Shown: positions 27,912 through 36,331 of the stretch, in pieces
How positions within the stretch are numbered: position 1 is the stretch's first letter
Layout: each line of letters opens with the position of its first letter
Assembly: GCA_905214795.1 (NCBI GenBank)
Contig: CAJMNM010000001.1
Span: forward strand, 124,001 to 188,000
Reading direction: 5' to 3'
DNA: 64,000 nt
Origin: an uncultured bacterium
GTDB taxonomy: Bacteria; Bacteroidota; Bacteroidia; Bacteroidales; Bacteroidaceae
The notes under the pieces: generated by a model
The model's input: the letters and a program-made list of their open reading frames with translations, nothing else
What the model was told of the DNA's origin: nothing
The model's database searches: none
Position numbers and translations under genes: made by a program

Positions 27912-28766
27912 TTAACGTACCTGTATAACCAAATACTTGCTGACACTCCAGAAATCTGTCGGATTAGTAATAGTCAAAACATACTGACCTTTTTTATCCT
28001 TCTCCAGTTTATATGAACCTGCCGGATGGTTAGTCAACAATTTAGCGCTCTTAGAATACAACTTAATCTCTTTGTCGTAACGGATATCTATCTTGGTAAA
28101 GTAATCCTTATTAAAATCACCGGATTTCAAAACATCTCCGTCACGTAAGATTTTTTGTTCCTTTAATTCTGATTTGGTTCCAAATACGAACCAGGCTGTA
28201 TTTAACTGCTGATCTTGTTTTGCAACTGTAGCGCTTTTTGCCTTATTCTCCTCAGTCAGAGCATTTACGTTCTCATTAAGGTTATTAATAGACTCACCCT
28301 GCTGAGCAATGATAATGTTCTTTTCAGCTAATTCAGCCTCCAGTTCCTGAATACGCGTCTTTTGCTGTTCCAATTGTGCAGAAAGATCATCTACCATTTT
28401 TTTCAACTTATCAGCCTTAATAGTGCTGTTACGCATTTTTTCTTTCAACTGGGCAATCATATCACGATTCTGTGCCATTGCCTCTTGAATGAACTGCATG
28501 TTTTCACGTATCATTTGCTTGGACGATTCAGACTCTACATTCCCATCGGAAACAGTAATACGTCCCTCGGCCTCATTGATACGACGGAATCCTTCCTGTA
28601 TTTCATTTACTGTGCCCATGATTTCATTTAACTCGTTATCTTTCTCGCTGATAACCATCATCAATGAATCACGTTCCTGAGTATAAGCCTCTTCCTTCTT
28701 GTTAGTACCATTTTGGCACGCCGCCAGTGTGGCTGCACAAACAGCAAATAATAACACCTTCTTCAT
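27912..28766 (-). CDS. Coiled-coil lipoprotein
   Basis: 284 residues, lipobox LAAC (Cys17). Residues about 25-185 form a long heptad-rich coiled coil; the C-terminal 85 residues are beta-rich (WFVFGTKSELKEQKIL, GSYKLEKDKKGQYVLTITNP). This two-part build is shared by a family widespread in Bacteroidales. It may span the periplasm from the outer membrane. It starts 25 bp after the rsmI stop, so the two genes are probably cotranscribed. Function unknown. Confidence 0.88.
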   Translation of the reverse strand: MKKVLLFAVCAATLAACQNGTNKKEEAYTQERDSLMMVISEKDNELNEIMGTVNEIQEGFRRINEAEGRITVSDGNVESESSKQMIRENMQFIQEAMAQNRDMIAQLKEKMRNSTIKADKLKKMVDDLSAQLEQQKTRIQELEAELAEKNIIIAQQGESINNLNENVNALTEENKAKSATVAKQDQQLNTAWFVFGTKSELKEQKILRDGDVLKSGDFNKDYFTKIDIRYDKEIKLYSKSAKLLTNHPAGSYKLEKDKKGQYVLTITNPTDFWSVSKYLVIQVR

Positions 28767-28791
28767 ACTCGTTATTTTTTAATGTTAATAC

Positions 28792-29505
28792 TTATTCTTC
28801 AGTCTCAGTCTTATGTGTTTTTGCTTTTTTCTGTTCCTCAAGCCCGGCCAATATAACAACAATCTCCCCCCGTGGCTCGGTCTGAGTAAAATGTTCGCAA
28901 ACTTCGGCTAATGTTCCTCTCTTTATCTCTTCATGTAACTTGGATATCTCCCTGCAAACAGCAACCTGACGTTCCGGCCCAAACACTTCAACAAACTGAG
29001 CCAACGTTTTTGTAAGCCGATGAGGTGATTCATAAAAAATCATAGTACGAGTCTCATTCGCCAAAAACGCCAATCGTGTAGCACGTCCTTTCTTTACTGG
29101 TAAGAATCCCTCAAAACAAAAATGATCGCAAGGTAAGCCTGAAGCCACCAGCGCCGGAACAAAAGCTGTCGCACCCGGCAAGCAAGAAACTTCAATTCCA
29201 GCCTTTATAGCTTCACGCGCTACAAGATAACCTGGATCTGAAATGCCCGGAGTTCCGGCATCGGAAACCACAGCAACCGTCTCACCCGCTTTCAAACGTT
29301 CAACAACACCGTCAACGGCCTGGTGTTCGTTAAACTTATGATATGACCACATGGCATTCTTTATTTCAAAATGCTTTAAAAGAATACCAGTCGTGCGTGT
29401 ATCTTCAGCGATTATCAAATCAGCTTCTTTCAATACCTTTATCGCACGGAATGTCATGTCTTCCAAATTTCCTACAGGAGTAGGAACCAAATACAAGATA
29501 CCCAT
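28792..29505 (-). CDS. rsmI: 16S rRNA (cytidine1402-2'-O)-methyltransferase
   Basis: The start is placed at MGILYLVPTPVGNLED (29505), the normal N-terminus of RsmI; a longer frame to 29526 adds seven residues. About 237 residues. Family signs: PTPVGNLEDMTFRA, EDTRTTGILLKHF, VVSDAGTPGISDPG for SAM binding, LPGATAFVPALVASG, and FYESPHRL. It methylates C1402 at the ribosomal P site using S-adenosylmethionine. Its C-terminus, with KKAKTHKTETEE, is slightly extended and charged. Confidence 0.95.
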   Translation of the reverse strand: MGILYLVPTPVGNLEDMTFRAIKVLKEADLIIAEDTRTTGILLKHFEIKNAMWSYHKFNEHQAVDGVVERLKAGETVAVVSDAGTPGISDPGYLVAREAIKAGIEVSCLPGATAFVPALVASGLPCDHFCFEGFLPVKKGRATRLAFLANETRTMIFYESPHRLTKTLAQFVEVFGPERQVAVCREISKLHEEIKRGTLAEVCEHFTQTEPRGEIVVILAGLEEQKKAKTHKTETEE

Positions 29506-29599
29506 ACTTATAAGTTCTGTGAGCAAAAATAATCATAAATGCCTATCTAATGGTCTATTTACCTTAATATTTAACAGAAGTTTACGATTTTGTCTTGTT

Positions 29600-29634
29600 T
29601 TTGATACGCGGTGTAGGCTTATTTCGTATTTTTG
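29600..29634 (+). promoter_or_regulatory. Possible promoter of the AI-2E-family gene
   Basis: TTTG at 29600-29603 and TATTTTTG at 29627-29634, but with a 23-bp spacer, longer than the usual 19-20; leader of about 90 nt to the ATG. Confidence 0.5.
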
Positions 29635-29731
29635 CACATATAACAATCTCAAATAAAGGTTCTGCCATCCTATAAAGATTTTACGAACCATGTTAAAAGA
29701 AATTTAAGAACGTTTTACCAATTCACTGCTT

Positions 29732-30958
29732 ATGCTTGAAAAAGAAATCACTTTTGACCGTTTTATACGCGGACTAATCGTAATAGCCATTCTTGGATCT
29801 GTTCTGTATATCCTGAACCGGTTAAGCAACGTATTGCTACCATTCTTTATCGCATGGTTCTTTGCCTATATGATTTATCCGGCCGTCAAATTTTTCCAAT
29901 ATAAGCTGCATCTGCGCAGCAGATTATTATCTATTATTGTTACCCTGCTACTTATCCTTGCGGTAATATCAGGCATCATATATCTTATTGTACCACCTAT
30001 TATCTCAGAATTCATGAAATTCAGAGCGGTAACAGGTGAGTTCATTCAAGAAAACGGTGGAGCCAATATAGCCCTTGCTGTCGAGAAATTCCTGGAACGT
30101 AATATAGATCAGAACGTCATTCTTCAGTTGCTTCACGAAAAAAACATTGTTGAGGCCTTAAAAGTTGCAGTCAATCAATTATGGAACCTGTTATCACAAA
30201 CCGTTGACATCGTTTTCGCATTAATAGGATTCTGCATAGTCTTACTTTATCTGTTTTTCATTCTTGTCGATTATGAAGAATTATCGGAAGGGTGGATTAA
30301 ACTGGTTCCCAAAAGAAGCAGACGTATAGCCATAGCATTAGTAACAGACGTTCAACGCGGTATGAATTCTTATTTTCGTGGCCAAGCCCTTGTAGCCTTC
30401 TGCGTCGGCATTCTATTTAGTATTGGATTTGTTATCATTGACTTTCCACTGGCTATCGGCCTCGGACTGTTTATTGGATTGCTGAATCTTGTTCCTTATC
30501 TTCAAGCTGTAGGCTTTATTCCGACCATACTTTTAGCTATCTTAAAGGCAAATGACACTGGAGAAAGTTTTTGGCTGATATTACTCTCAGCCTGCATCGT
30601 TTTTGTTGTTGTGCAAAGCATACAAGACGCTTTCCTCGTTCCCAAAATTATGGGTAAACTAATGGGACTGAACCCTGCTGTCATCCTACTTTCCCTTTCC
30701 GTTTGGGGAAGTCTGCTCGGTTTTATAGGATTAATCATTGCCTTACCATTGACCACACTGATCTTATCCTATTACAGGCAATTCATAGAACGAGACGAAC
30801 GCAAAGTTGCTCTTATCGAGTATAACCGACGACGTAAAAAAGAGAATCTCAACAAGCCCTCAAATGATGAGAGTGAAAAAGACATTCTCACATCTGAAGA
30901 CGAGGCAATACCTTCAACTCAAACGGGGGAAATTAAAGAAGAAACACGCCAAAAGTAG
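29732..30958 (+). CDS. AI-2E family transporter (UPF0118)
   Basis: 408 residues with about eight membrane helices. The long loop after the third helix (FMKFRAVTGEFIQENG...) and the helix IGLGLFIGLLNLVPYLQAVG are characteristic of this family, which includes TqsA and Na+/H+ antiporter-like exporters; the real substrate is not knowable here. The C-terminal tail (about 365-408) is charged and low-complexity (Lys/Glu/Ser/Thr). No close partner; tRNA-Lys lies about 100 bp beyond. Confidence 0.9.
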   Translation: MLEKEITFDRFIRGLIVIAILGSVLYILNRLSNVLLPFFIAWFFAYMIYPAVKFFQYKLHLRSRLLSIIVTLLLILAVISGIIYLIVPPIISEFMKFRAVTGEFIQENGGANIALAVEKFLERNIDQNVILQLLHEKNIVEALKVAVNQLWNLLSQTVDIVFALIGFCIVLLYLFFILVDYEELSEGWIKLVPKRSRRIAIALVTDVQRGMNSYFRGQALVAFCVGILFSIGFVIIDFPLAIGLGLFIGLLNLVPYLQAVGFIPTILLAILKANDTGESFWLILLSACIVFVVVQSIQDAFLVPKIMGKLMGLNPAVILLSLSVWGSLLGFIGLIIALPLTTLILSYYRQFIERDERKVALIEYNRRRKKENLNKPSNDESEKDILTSEDEAIPSTQTGEIKEETRQK

Positions 30959-30995
30959 TTTTTTTAGAAGAAAATTAAAAAAAATCCCGAAAAAG

Positions 30996-31026
30996 TTTGG
31001 AGATAAAAATAAATTGCGTACCTTTG
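30996..31026 (+). promoter_or_regulatory. Promoter of tRNA-Lys
   Basis: TTTG at 30996-30999 and TACCTTTG at 31019-31026, 19-bp spacer, 35 bp before the mature tRNA. Confidence 0.85.
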
Positions 31027-31061
31027 CACTCGCAATCAGAAATGATTTGCACACTAAGGCT

Positions 31062-31134
31062 GATTCGTTAGCTCAGCAGGTAGAGCACAACACTTTTAAT
31101 GTTGGGGTCTTGGGTTCGAGCCCCAAACGAATCA
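31062..31134 (+). tRNA. tRNA-Lys (UUU)
   Basis: Acceptor GATTCGT/ACGAATC, D-arm GCTC/GAGC, anticodon arm CAACA-CTTTTAA-TGTTG with anticodon TTT, T-arm TTGGG-TTCGAGC-CCCAA, discriminator A. CCA not encoded. Confidence 0.97.
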
Positions 31135-31137
31135 CTC

Positions 31138-31172
31138 GAAAAGGTCTTCAGAAATGAAGACCTTTTCTTTTT
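31138..31172 (+). terminator. Terminator after tRNA-Lys
   Basis: Twelve-bp perfect stem GAAAAGGTCTTC / GAAGACCTTTTC (31138-31149 and 31156-31167), 6-nt loop, then T-rich. Confidence 0.92.
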
Positions 31173-31278
31173 AATCAGTACAATACTGCTGTTACAAGTT
31201 ATTTAATGTGAGTTTATTGAAAATCAAATAGAACCTACCTGATTACAACAAATATAACGAAAGTCGAGTGCAGAGACT

Positions 31279-33270
31279 TCACTTATCAATATAGACATCT
31301 TCGCAAATAAGTTCAAGTGTTTTCTGGATATAAGGATCTTCCAATTCATGTTCATTCCTATAAATTTCCTCGAATGTCAACGGAATTGTGCAATCGGGTA
31401 ACACACCTCGATTATAAGGGAATCTTTCGTCCACGATTTCATCCATCACACATTTTACAAGAGGTATGCGGCAGGTTGTACCAGAATTTGTCAGAAAGAC
31501 ATTGGCAAATTTCAGTGCCTTCATATAATGATAAGCCGTACCTGTTTCACGTCCAACGAGATAAGCACTTCGATTACGGGCAAGACAGCCGGCAAATTCG
31601 CTGGCTGCGGATTTAGAAGAAGAGTTGATGAATACATACAACCGTCCATGATAAATAACATGATTTCTTATAGAGACACTTGCTTTTTCGTGATTCAAAT
31701 AATAGCCTTTTTTACCTTCCTGAGGGCTGTAGGAAGAAAAAGTCAAAGTATCGTTTTCGATAAAATTTGTTGTACCTCTGATACTTCTGTTGTTCACCAT
31801 CTGATAACCTCCTCTGTCAACAAAGGGCTTTGCAACAAAGCAATCAAGTAAACGATAAAGCACATCCGAATTGCCGCCCAGATTGTTGCGTACATCAAAA
31901 ATAAGATTTTTATATCCAGAATTCTCAGCATCTCTGATGCAATCAATAAGTTGCTCCACTTCCACGTCATTCAAATTGAATGTCGATAGACCTAAATATG
32001 CCGTAGAGTCATTTACTGGACGATAAACGAAGTTCAATTTAAATCTGTTCCACCATTGATTACGGCTGTCATAAAATTGCTTAAGCTGATAGGCTTTATA
32101 ATGTACCTCTCTATTACGCGGCAACATATCAAGTGTCAATTGTTCTCCATCTGCAAACTCATATCTGATAACATTTTTTCCTGCCGGACATGTACGCAAT
32201 AGAGTTTGGTAATATATATAAAGATTGTCAGCCAATTGTTCCTCTATCATGCTTTCCACCTTGCCGTCATAATTGGTTATAAGTATTGCGGTTTCACGAA
32301 CAATGTCTTCAACTTGGCGTCCATCCACCCTTATCAGTTCACGCCCTACATATTGTTCTTTTCCTGCAACAGCCTGCGTAACAATAACCCTACTTCCTAT
32401 TTGTCCGAAAGCCAACGGCATAAACCATTTGTCGGAGTTAGGTATATTGATATTCATATTTATCCAAAAATCAAGATGACTATCGTGAATCAGATAATTA
32501 ATTCTTTTGCAAGCTCTATAAAATCTATTGCCGTCTATCTTGTCAGGCAAAGAGGCTATAATATTCGCAGTCAGAGAATCAATTGTCTCCGGTGTTGTCA
32601 AATCCTCTACACAAGGATAAAGATTCTTTAATGCTTCTGAAAATCTGATCAAATCTTCACTAGCTTCTTTTCGAGTTAATTCAGTTTTACGAGGTTTAGC
32701 TTGGGGAACAACAAAAGTAGTCTTCAAGCCAAAAGGCGACATAGGGTCTGCAGAACGTCCATTGCGGGAAAAAGCGATACAGATACACGGTTCATGAATA
32801 TTCTTGTAAGCATACCCCATAAAACCGATGGTGTCACCACGCATAAGCCTTTCGCCGGTCTTGAATGTACTGGCAAATTTCAATCCACTGATGTGTAGGA
32901 TTCCTCCGTTTTTGGACTGAAGAGAAATCTGTCCGTTAATATACTTATCATCACAGTCTGCGTCAATTAGCTTAATTTCATTTTTAAAATCTCCATTGTA
33001 TTGCCTGCTAATACATTGCGAGAGATTATACTTGAAAGTAAGGCTCACGCGATTTACAACAGCGTCAAACGGACATAATATCGGTGTGCCTTCTTTTCCT
33101 CCGACAAACATATTATCAAAATTAAGCTCTGTACCAATAAAGTCTTGCGGGCGGTAAAGTATTCCGTCCTCTGCTTTTTGCTCCGTAACAGGCCAAATCC
33201 AAAATGCTTTATCTTGCGCACCTAGAATTACGGATGTCAAAAACAAGACATAAAAACATATCATTCTCAT
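31279..33270 (-). CDS. S41 (C-terminal processing type) protease with M23-like front domain
   Basis: I take the start at the Met of MRMICFYVLFLT (33270), which makes a signal peptide; a frame to 33372 adds 34 residues. About 663 residues. The first 190 mature residues look like an M23/LytM peptidase fold: ILCPFDAVVNRV, GDTIGFMGYA, and CICIAFSRNG where M23 enzymes have HLHFEI, i.e. Cys in place of both metal His. The C-terminal S41 domain (about 270-650) has LIFDVRNNLGG and FINSSSKSAASEF with the nucleophile Ser. An envelope protease; the M23-like part is probably a non-catalytic binding domain. Confidence 0.82.
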   Translation of the reverse strand: MRMICFYVLFLTSVILGAQDKAFWIWPVTEQKAEDGILYRPQDFIGTELNFDNMFVGGKEGTPILCPFDAVVNRVSLTFKYNLSQCISRQYNGDFKNEIKLIDADCDDKYINGQISLQSKNGGILHISGLKFASTFKTGERLMRGDTIGFMGYAYKNIHEPCICIAFSRNGRSADPMSPFGLKTTFVVPQAKPRKTELTRKEASEDLIRFSEALKNLYPCVEDLTTPETIDSLTANIIASLPDKIDGNRFYRACKRINYLIHDSHLDFWINMNINIPNSDKWFMPLAFGQIGSRVIVTQAVAGKEQYVGRELIRVDGRQVEDIVRETAILITNYDGKVESMIEEQLADNLYIYYQTLLRTCPAGKNVIRYEFADGEQLTLDMLPRNREVHYKAYQLKQFYDSRNQWWNRFKLNFVYRPVNDSTAYLGLSTFNLNDVEVEQLIDCIRDAENSGYKNLIFDVRNNLGGNSDVLYRLLDCFVAKPFVDRGGYQMVNNRSIRGTTNFIENDTLTFSSYSPQEGKKGYYLNHEKASVSIRNHVIYHGRLYVFINSSSKSAASEFAGCLARNRSAYLVGRETGTAYHYMKALKFANVFLTNSGTTCRIPLVKCVMDEIVDERFPYNRGVLPDCTIPLTFEEIYRNEHELEDPYIQKTLELICEDVYIDK

Positions 33271-33607
33271 ATTGCAAAGATATAACATAACGTGAATTCG
33301 ATATAAGATTAAATTACTATCTACAAGTAAATAGGAACATAGTAAAAAAAGTATTAAATTTATAGTGGTCAATTATAAAATTTTAACAATTAGCACTGTA
33401 TTTTTCAGATTCTAAAGTTACTGAAAATCTCTGGAATATCCGCCGAATTGCAGCAGATTAACGCAACAGGATTTGATAATTAGGGAGTTAGAAGAAAAAC
33501 GCAGAAGTTGGGCAGACAGTTGAAAACCGTCTTAAAGCAGATTAAAGCAAAAGAACGGTTTCCTAATCATTACCCGATGAAAGTGCAGATTTAACAGTCC
33601 CTGTTTC
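33271..33607. other. Junction between chromosome and mobile island
   Basis: About 340 bp without a gene. The island end should lie in here. GAGTTAGAAGAA at 33485-33496 recurs inverted near 40191-40202 at the other side of the island, a possible end pair, though 12 bp can match by chance. No clean direct repeat found. Confidence 0.4.
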
Positions 33608-33673
33608 ATTTTGCGGCGTTCTGCGCAGCTTTGCTTATCAATAGGTAACTCGTTGATTTATAGTTTTGCAACC
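33608..33673 (+). repeat. 66-bp repeat A upstream of the integrase
   Basis: About two thirds identical (ungapped) to 35506-35571. Both start ATTTTGCG, carry TATCAA in the middle and end in TTTGCAACC. The end holds ATAGTTTTGC (33660-33669), 9 of 10 to the GTAnnTTTGC core known for CTnDOT-type integration sites, but TAGTTTTG is also a good -7 promoter box for int. Confidence 0.6.
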
Positions 33674-33687
33674 AAAAAGAAACGAGT

Positions 33688-34917
33688 ATGGCAAGAAGCA
33701 CATTCAAGGTGCTGTTCTACGTGAACGGCAGTAAGGAAAAGAACGGAATTGTCCCCATCATGGGACGAGTTACAATCAACGGAACGGTAGCACAGTTCAG
33801 CTGCAAACGGACTATCCCGAAAGAGCTTTGGGATGCCAAAGGGAACAAGGCAAAGGGCAAGAGTATGGAAGCGAGGGAAACCAATCTTGTGCTTGACAAC
33901 ATCAAGGCTCAAATCATCAAGCATTACCAGCGTATATCCGACCGTGAAGCGTATGTAACGGCAGAAATGGTACGCAATGCCTATCAGGGATTGGGCGGTG
34001 AGTATGAAACATTGCTCGGTGCTTTCGATAAGGAAAATGAAGTGTTCAAGAAGCGTGTCGGAAAAGACAGGGTCAGGGCTACCTATATGGCAAGGGTACG
34101 GGCAAGAAACCATGTGGCGGCATTCATCAGGTCACATTACAAGCGGAACGACATCTCCATGCCTGAACTTACGCCCGACTTCATCAAGGAGTTCGCCGTG
34201 TTCCTTTCCAACGAAGCCGGACTACACAACGGTTCGATATGGGAAAACTGCATGTGGCTGAAAGGTGTGGTGATGCGAGCGCATTTCAATGGACATATAC
34301 CGAGAAATCCGTTTGCCCAGTTCCATATAAGCCCGAACACGAAAGAGCGTGAATATCTGACGGAGAATGAGCTGAAAACATTAATGGAATTTCAGTTCAA
34401 AGACCCTAAGAACTCCTATCTCCGTGATATTTTTGTTTTCGCCAGTTTTACCGCCCTGTCATTCGTGGATATAAAGGAATTAAACAATGACCAGATTGTG
34501 GAAGTGAACGGTGAGAAATGGATTATTTCCAAACGACACAAGACGGGTGTACCGTTTCAGGTAAAGCTGCTGGATATTCCCTTGCAGATAATCGAGCGTT
34601 ACAAGGCTTTTCAGGAAAACAATCTTGTATTTCCCAATCTCAACTATTGGTCAATATGCAAGCGTATGGGAAAGATGATAAAGGAATGCGGCATCACCAA
34701 GAAAATCAGCTTTCACTGCTCAAGGCATGGGTTTGCGACCCTGGCTCTCAGCAAAGGGATGCCAATCGAGAGCGTCAGCCGTATTTTGGGGCATACGAAC
34801 ATTGAGACCACGCAAATCTATGCGAAGATAACCGTGCAGAAATTGGATAATGACCTCACGATGCTGAGCGACAAACTGAGCAAATCATTCGGAAACGTGA
34901 AAATGGCAGGGATATGA
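33688..34917 (+). CDS. Tyrosine recombinase / integrase (CTnDOT type)
   Basis: 409 residues, about the length of IntDOT. Arm-binding N-terminus MARSTFKVLFYVNGS, core-binding domain about 110-210, catalytic domain about 220-400 with Lys in ISKRHKTG, HCSRH (His and Arg), LGHTNIETT and nucleophile Tyr378. The position of the first catalytic Arg reads FTALSFVDI, i.e. Ser instead of Arg, as reported for the CTnDOT integrase. It integrates and excises the island. Its stop overlaps the next gene by 4 bp (ATGA). Confidence 0.95.
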   Translation: MARSTFKVLFYVNGSKEKNGIVPIMGRVTINGTVAQFSCKRTIPKELWDAKGNKAKGKSMEARETNLVLDNIKAQIIKHYQRISDREAYVTAEMVRNAYQGLGGEYETLLGAFDKENEVFKKRVGKDRVRATYMARVRARNHVAAFIRSHYKRNDISMPELTPDFIKEFAVFLSNEAGLHNGSIWENCMWLKGVVMRAHFNGHIPRNPFAQFHISPNTKEREYLTENELKTLMEFQFKDPKNSYLRDIFVFASFTALSFVDIKELNNDQIVEVNGEKWIISKRHKTGVPFQVKLLDIPLQIIERYKAFQENNLVFPNLNYWSICKRMGKMIKECGITKKISFHCSRHGFATLALSKGMPIESVSRILGHTNIETTQIYAKITVQKLDNDLTMLSDKLSKSFGNVKMAGI

Positions 34918-35285
34918 AACGGGAAATAATCACAACGGACAGCTATGGTAGAATTACCATACCATCCGATACAGGTAATATATGGATGAATGAAATGGAG
35001 CTGGTGGAACTGTTCGGGGTAATCGCCCCGACGCTCCGTGCCGCCATCCGTGCCGTGTACAAGTGTGGAGTTTTGAATCCACTTGAAGCAGAAAAACGTA
35101 TCAGGCTGCCCAACGGCTATTATGCGGACATGTATGCCCTGCCGATGGTGGTGGCACTCGCTTTCCGCATTGACACGTCAGGTGCCGCAATGATTCGCAA
35201 TGTCCTGCTGGAAAGATTGTGCCGGCGAAAAAAGGAACAAGTCCTGCTGGTGTCAGTGAATAACAGGATGCCGTATGAATGTTAG
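34914..35285 (+). CDS. RhuM-like small protein of the island
   Basis: 123 residues overlapping the integrase stop. WMNEMELVELFGVIAPTLRA resembles the helix-turn-helix-like N-terminus of RhuM/Fic-associated proteins (LTQxQIAELFG), and YADMYALPMVVALAFRIDTS resembles their YNLDMIIAxGYRV segment. Similar short genes follow integrases on several Bacteroides mobile elements. It may act with the integrase, e.g. as an excision or regulation factor; this is inferred from coupling. Confidence 0.75.
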   Translation: MKREIITTDSYGRITIPSDTGNIWMNEMELVELFGVIAPTLRAAIRAVYKCGVLNPLEAEKRIRLPNGYYADMYALPMVVALAFRIDTSGAAMIRNVLLERLCRRKKEQVLLVSVNNRMPYEC

Positions 35286-35505
35286 CATGAACTTTTAATG
35301 TCCAGCCATTTGATGATTAACGGTTTAATCTGACGTAGTGACGACATGAAGTCATTAAATCCGTAAATCAGTGCGTCAGTCAATCTGTAATTATCTGCAA
35401 CAACCAATCCCCGAAGACGTGCATATTCCACGACTTCGGGCTTTTTTATCTCCTTTTACCTGAAAGAGCAACCCGTTTATACTGCATTTTCTTTTGGCAT
35501 GACCT

Positions 35506-35571
35506 ATTTTGCGCCGTTCCGCATAGATTTGCGTATCAAGATTTTACCGACACTTCCGTAGCTTTGCAACC
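35506..35571 (+). repeat. 66-bp repeat B inside the island
   Basis: Partner of repeat A, in direct orientation 1.9 kb away. It contains GTAGCTTTGC at 35558-35567, an exact match to the CTnDOT-type core GTAnnTTTGC. No integrase follows it; the sequence downstream looks like gene remnants. Confidence 0.6.
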
Positions 35572-35610
35572 ATGTTTAACCCGTTGCCGACAGAATGTAG
35601 GCAGCACTAA

Positions 35611-35754
35611 AACCTGTATCAAGAACATGAAGAAAAAATCATTTGCGTAGGTACAACTCTCTACAGGATTGTAAATCGGGATTGTCATTATTCGCCGATA
35701 AGGGGAATAGGACGTTACTACACGGTAAACAAAACACAGCTGGAAAAATTCTGA
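35611..35754 (+). pseudogene. Possible remnant of a small island gene
   Basis: A 47-codon frame without an initiator (preceded directly by TAA) encodes a compact sequence with CVGTTLYRIVNRDC and GRYYTVNKTQLEKF, and ends in TGA. Amino-acid usage looks like a real protein end rather than random frame, which suggests the 3' part of a decayed gene. Family not recognised. Confidence 0.35.
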
Positions 35755-36032
35755 TATTTTGATGAGATGATGAAAGTATATATAAACATAAAGAGAAACA
35801 GCAACTTACGTCTTCATCAACCTTTCAACAAGAGAATCGGGCTGATGAAAAGAGGAAGGACACATCGCACTCTACATCACTTTTCTTTTGGCGAGCGGTT
35901 TGATGAAACAATGATGAATGTATATCATTATGGTTATCAGCCTATTATCCTATCAACTCATCAATTCATCGGATTTTCATCCGCCAACAAGTCTATCGAA
36001 CAAACGGACGGAAGAAAATGCCACTATCCGCA

Positions 36033-36240
36033 GGCTGGTCGGACATCCGACCTGCTTGCTGTCCGACCAGCCGACAAGGGAAGACGTATCATATCAATGA
36101 AAAGAAAAGGTCTGCCTATACCGCTGGTACTCTCACAGGCTTTTGGAAACAAAAAAGCCATAGCTCATTAGGGCGTTTTCTTCACGCAACGCTGACGCTA
36201 ATGCTAAAAACGCCCCAATGAGCCAGCGGGGTTGCACCCC
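36033..36240 (+). other. Candidate oriT with three hairpins
   Basis: Three inverted repeats within 210 bp: GGCTGGTCGGACA / TGTCCGACCAGCC (36033-36045, 36060-36072, 13 bp perfect); GCTCATTAGGGCGTTTT / AAAACGCCCCAATGAGC (36163-36179, 36207-36223, 16 of 17); and GGGG-TTGCA-CCCC (36228-36240). They end 91 bp before the MobV gene, where oriT normally lies in MobV and NBU-type elements. The nick site is not identified. Confidence 0.55.
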
Positions 36241-36331
36241 TCTGGACACCCCCGTTTGCCCCGTGCGGCACGACCGCAGGCGGACGGATACCGACAAACA
36301 ATTTGTAGAACCAAAAAAACAAGAAACAAAC

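Larger units (their letters stand above)
35286..36331. other. Island non-coding / decayed region before the relaxase
   Basis: Over 1 kb without an intact gene. It holds repeat B (35506-35571), a start-less coding remnant (35611-35754) and three hairpins (36033-36240). An open frame of 134 codons at 35767-36171 spans the first hairpins and has no recognisable domain; I do not accept it as a gene. Confidence 0.6.

Noticed and set aside
31062..33690. tRNA-Lys as the attachment site of the island
   Set aside because: The integrase is 2.5 kb away with a chromosomal protease gene in between, and no copy of the tRNA 3' end occurs at the island borders.
35767..36171. 134-codon frame before the relaxase
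   Set aside because: Runs through the oriT-like hairpins; no recognisable domain and unusual composition.
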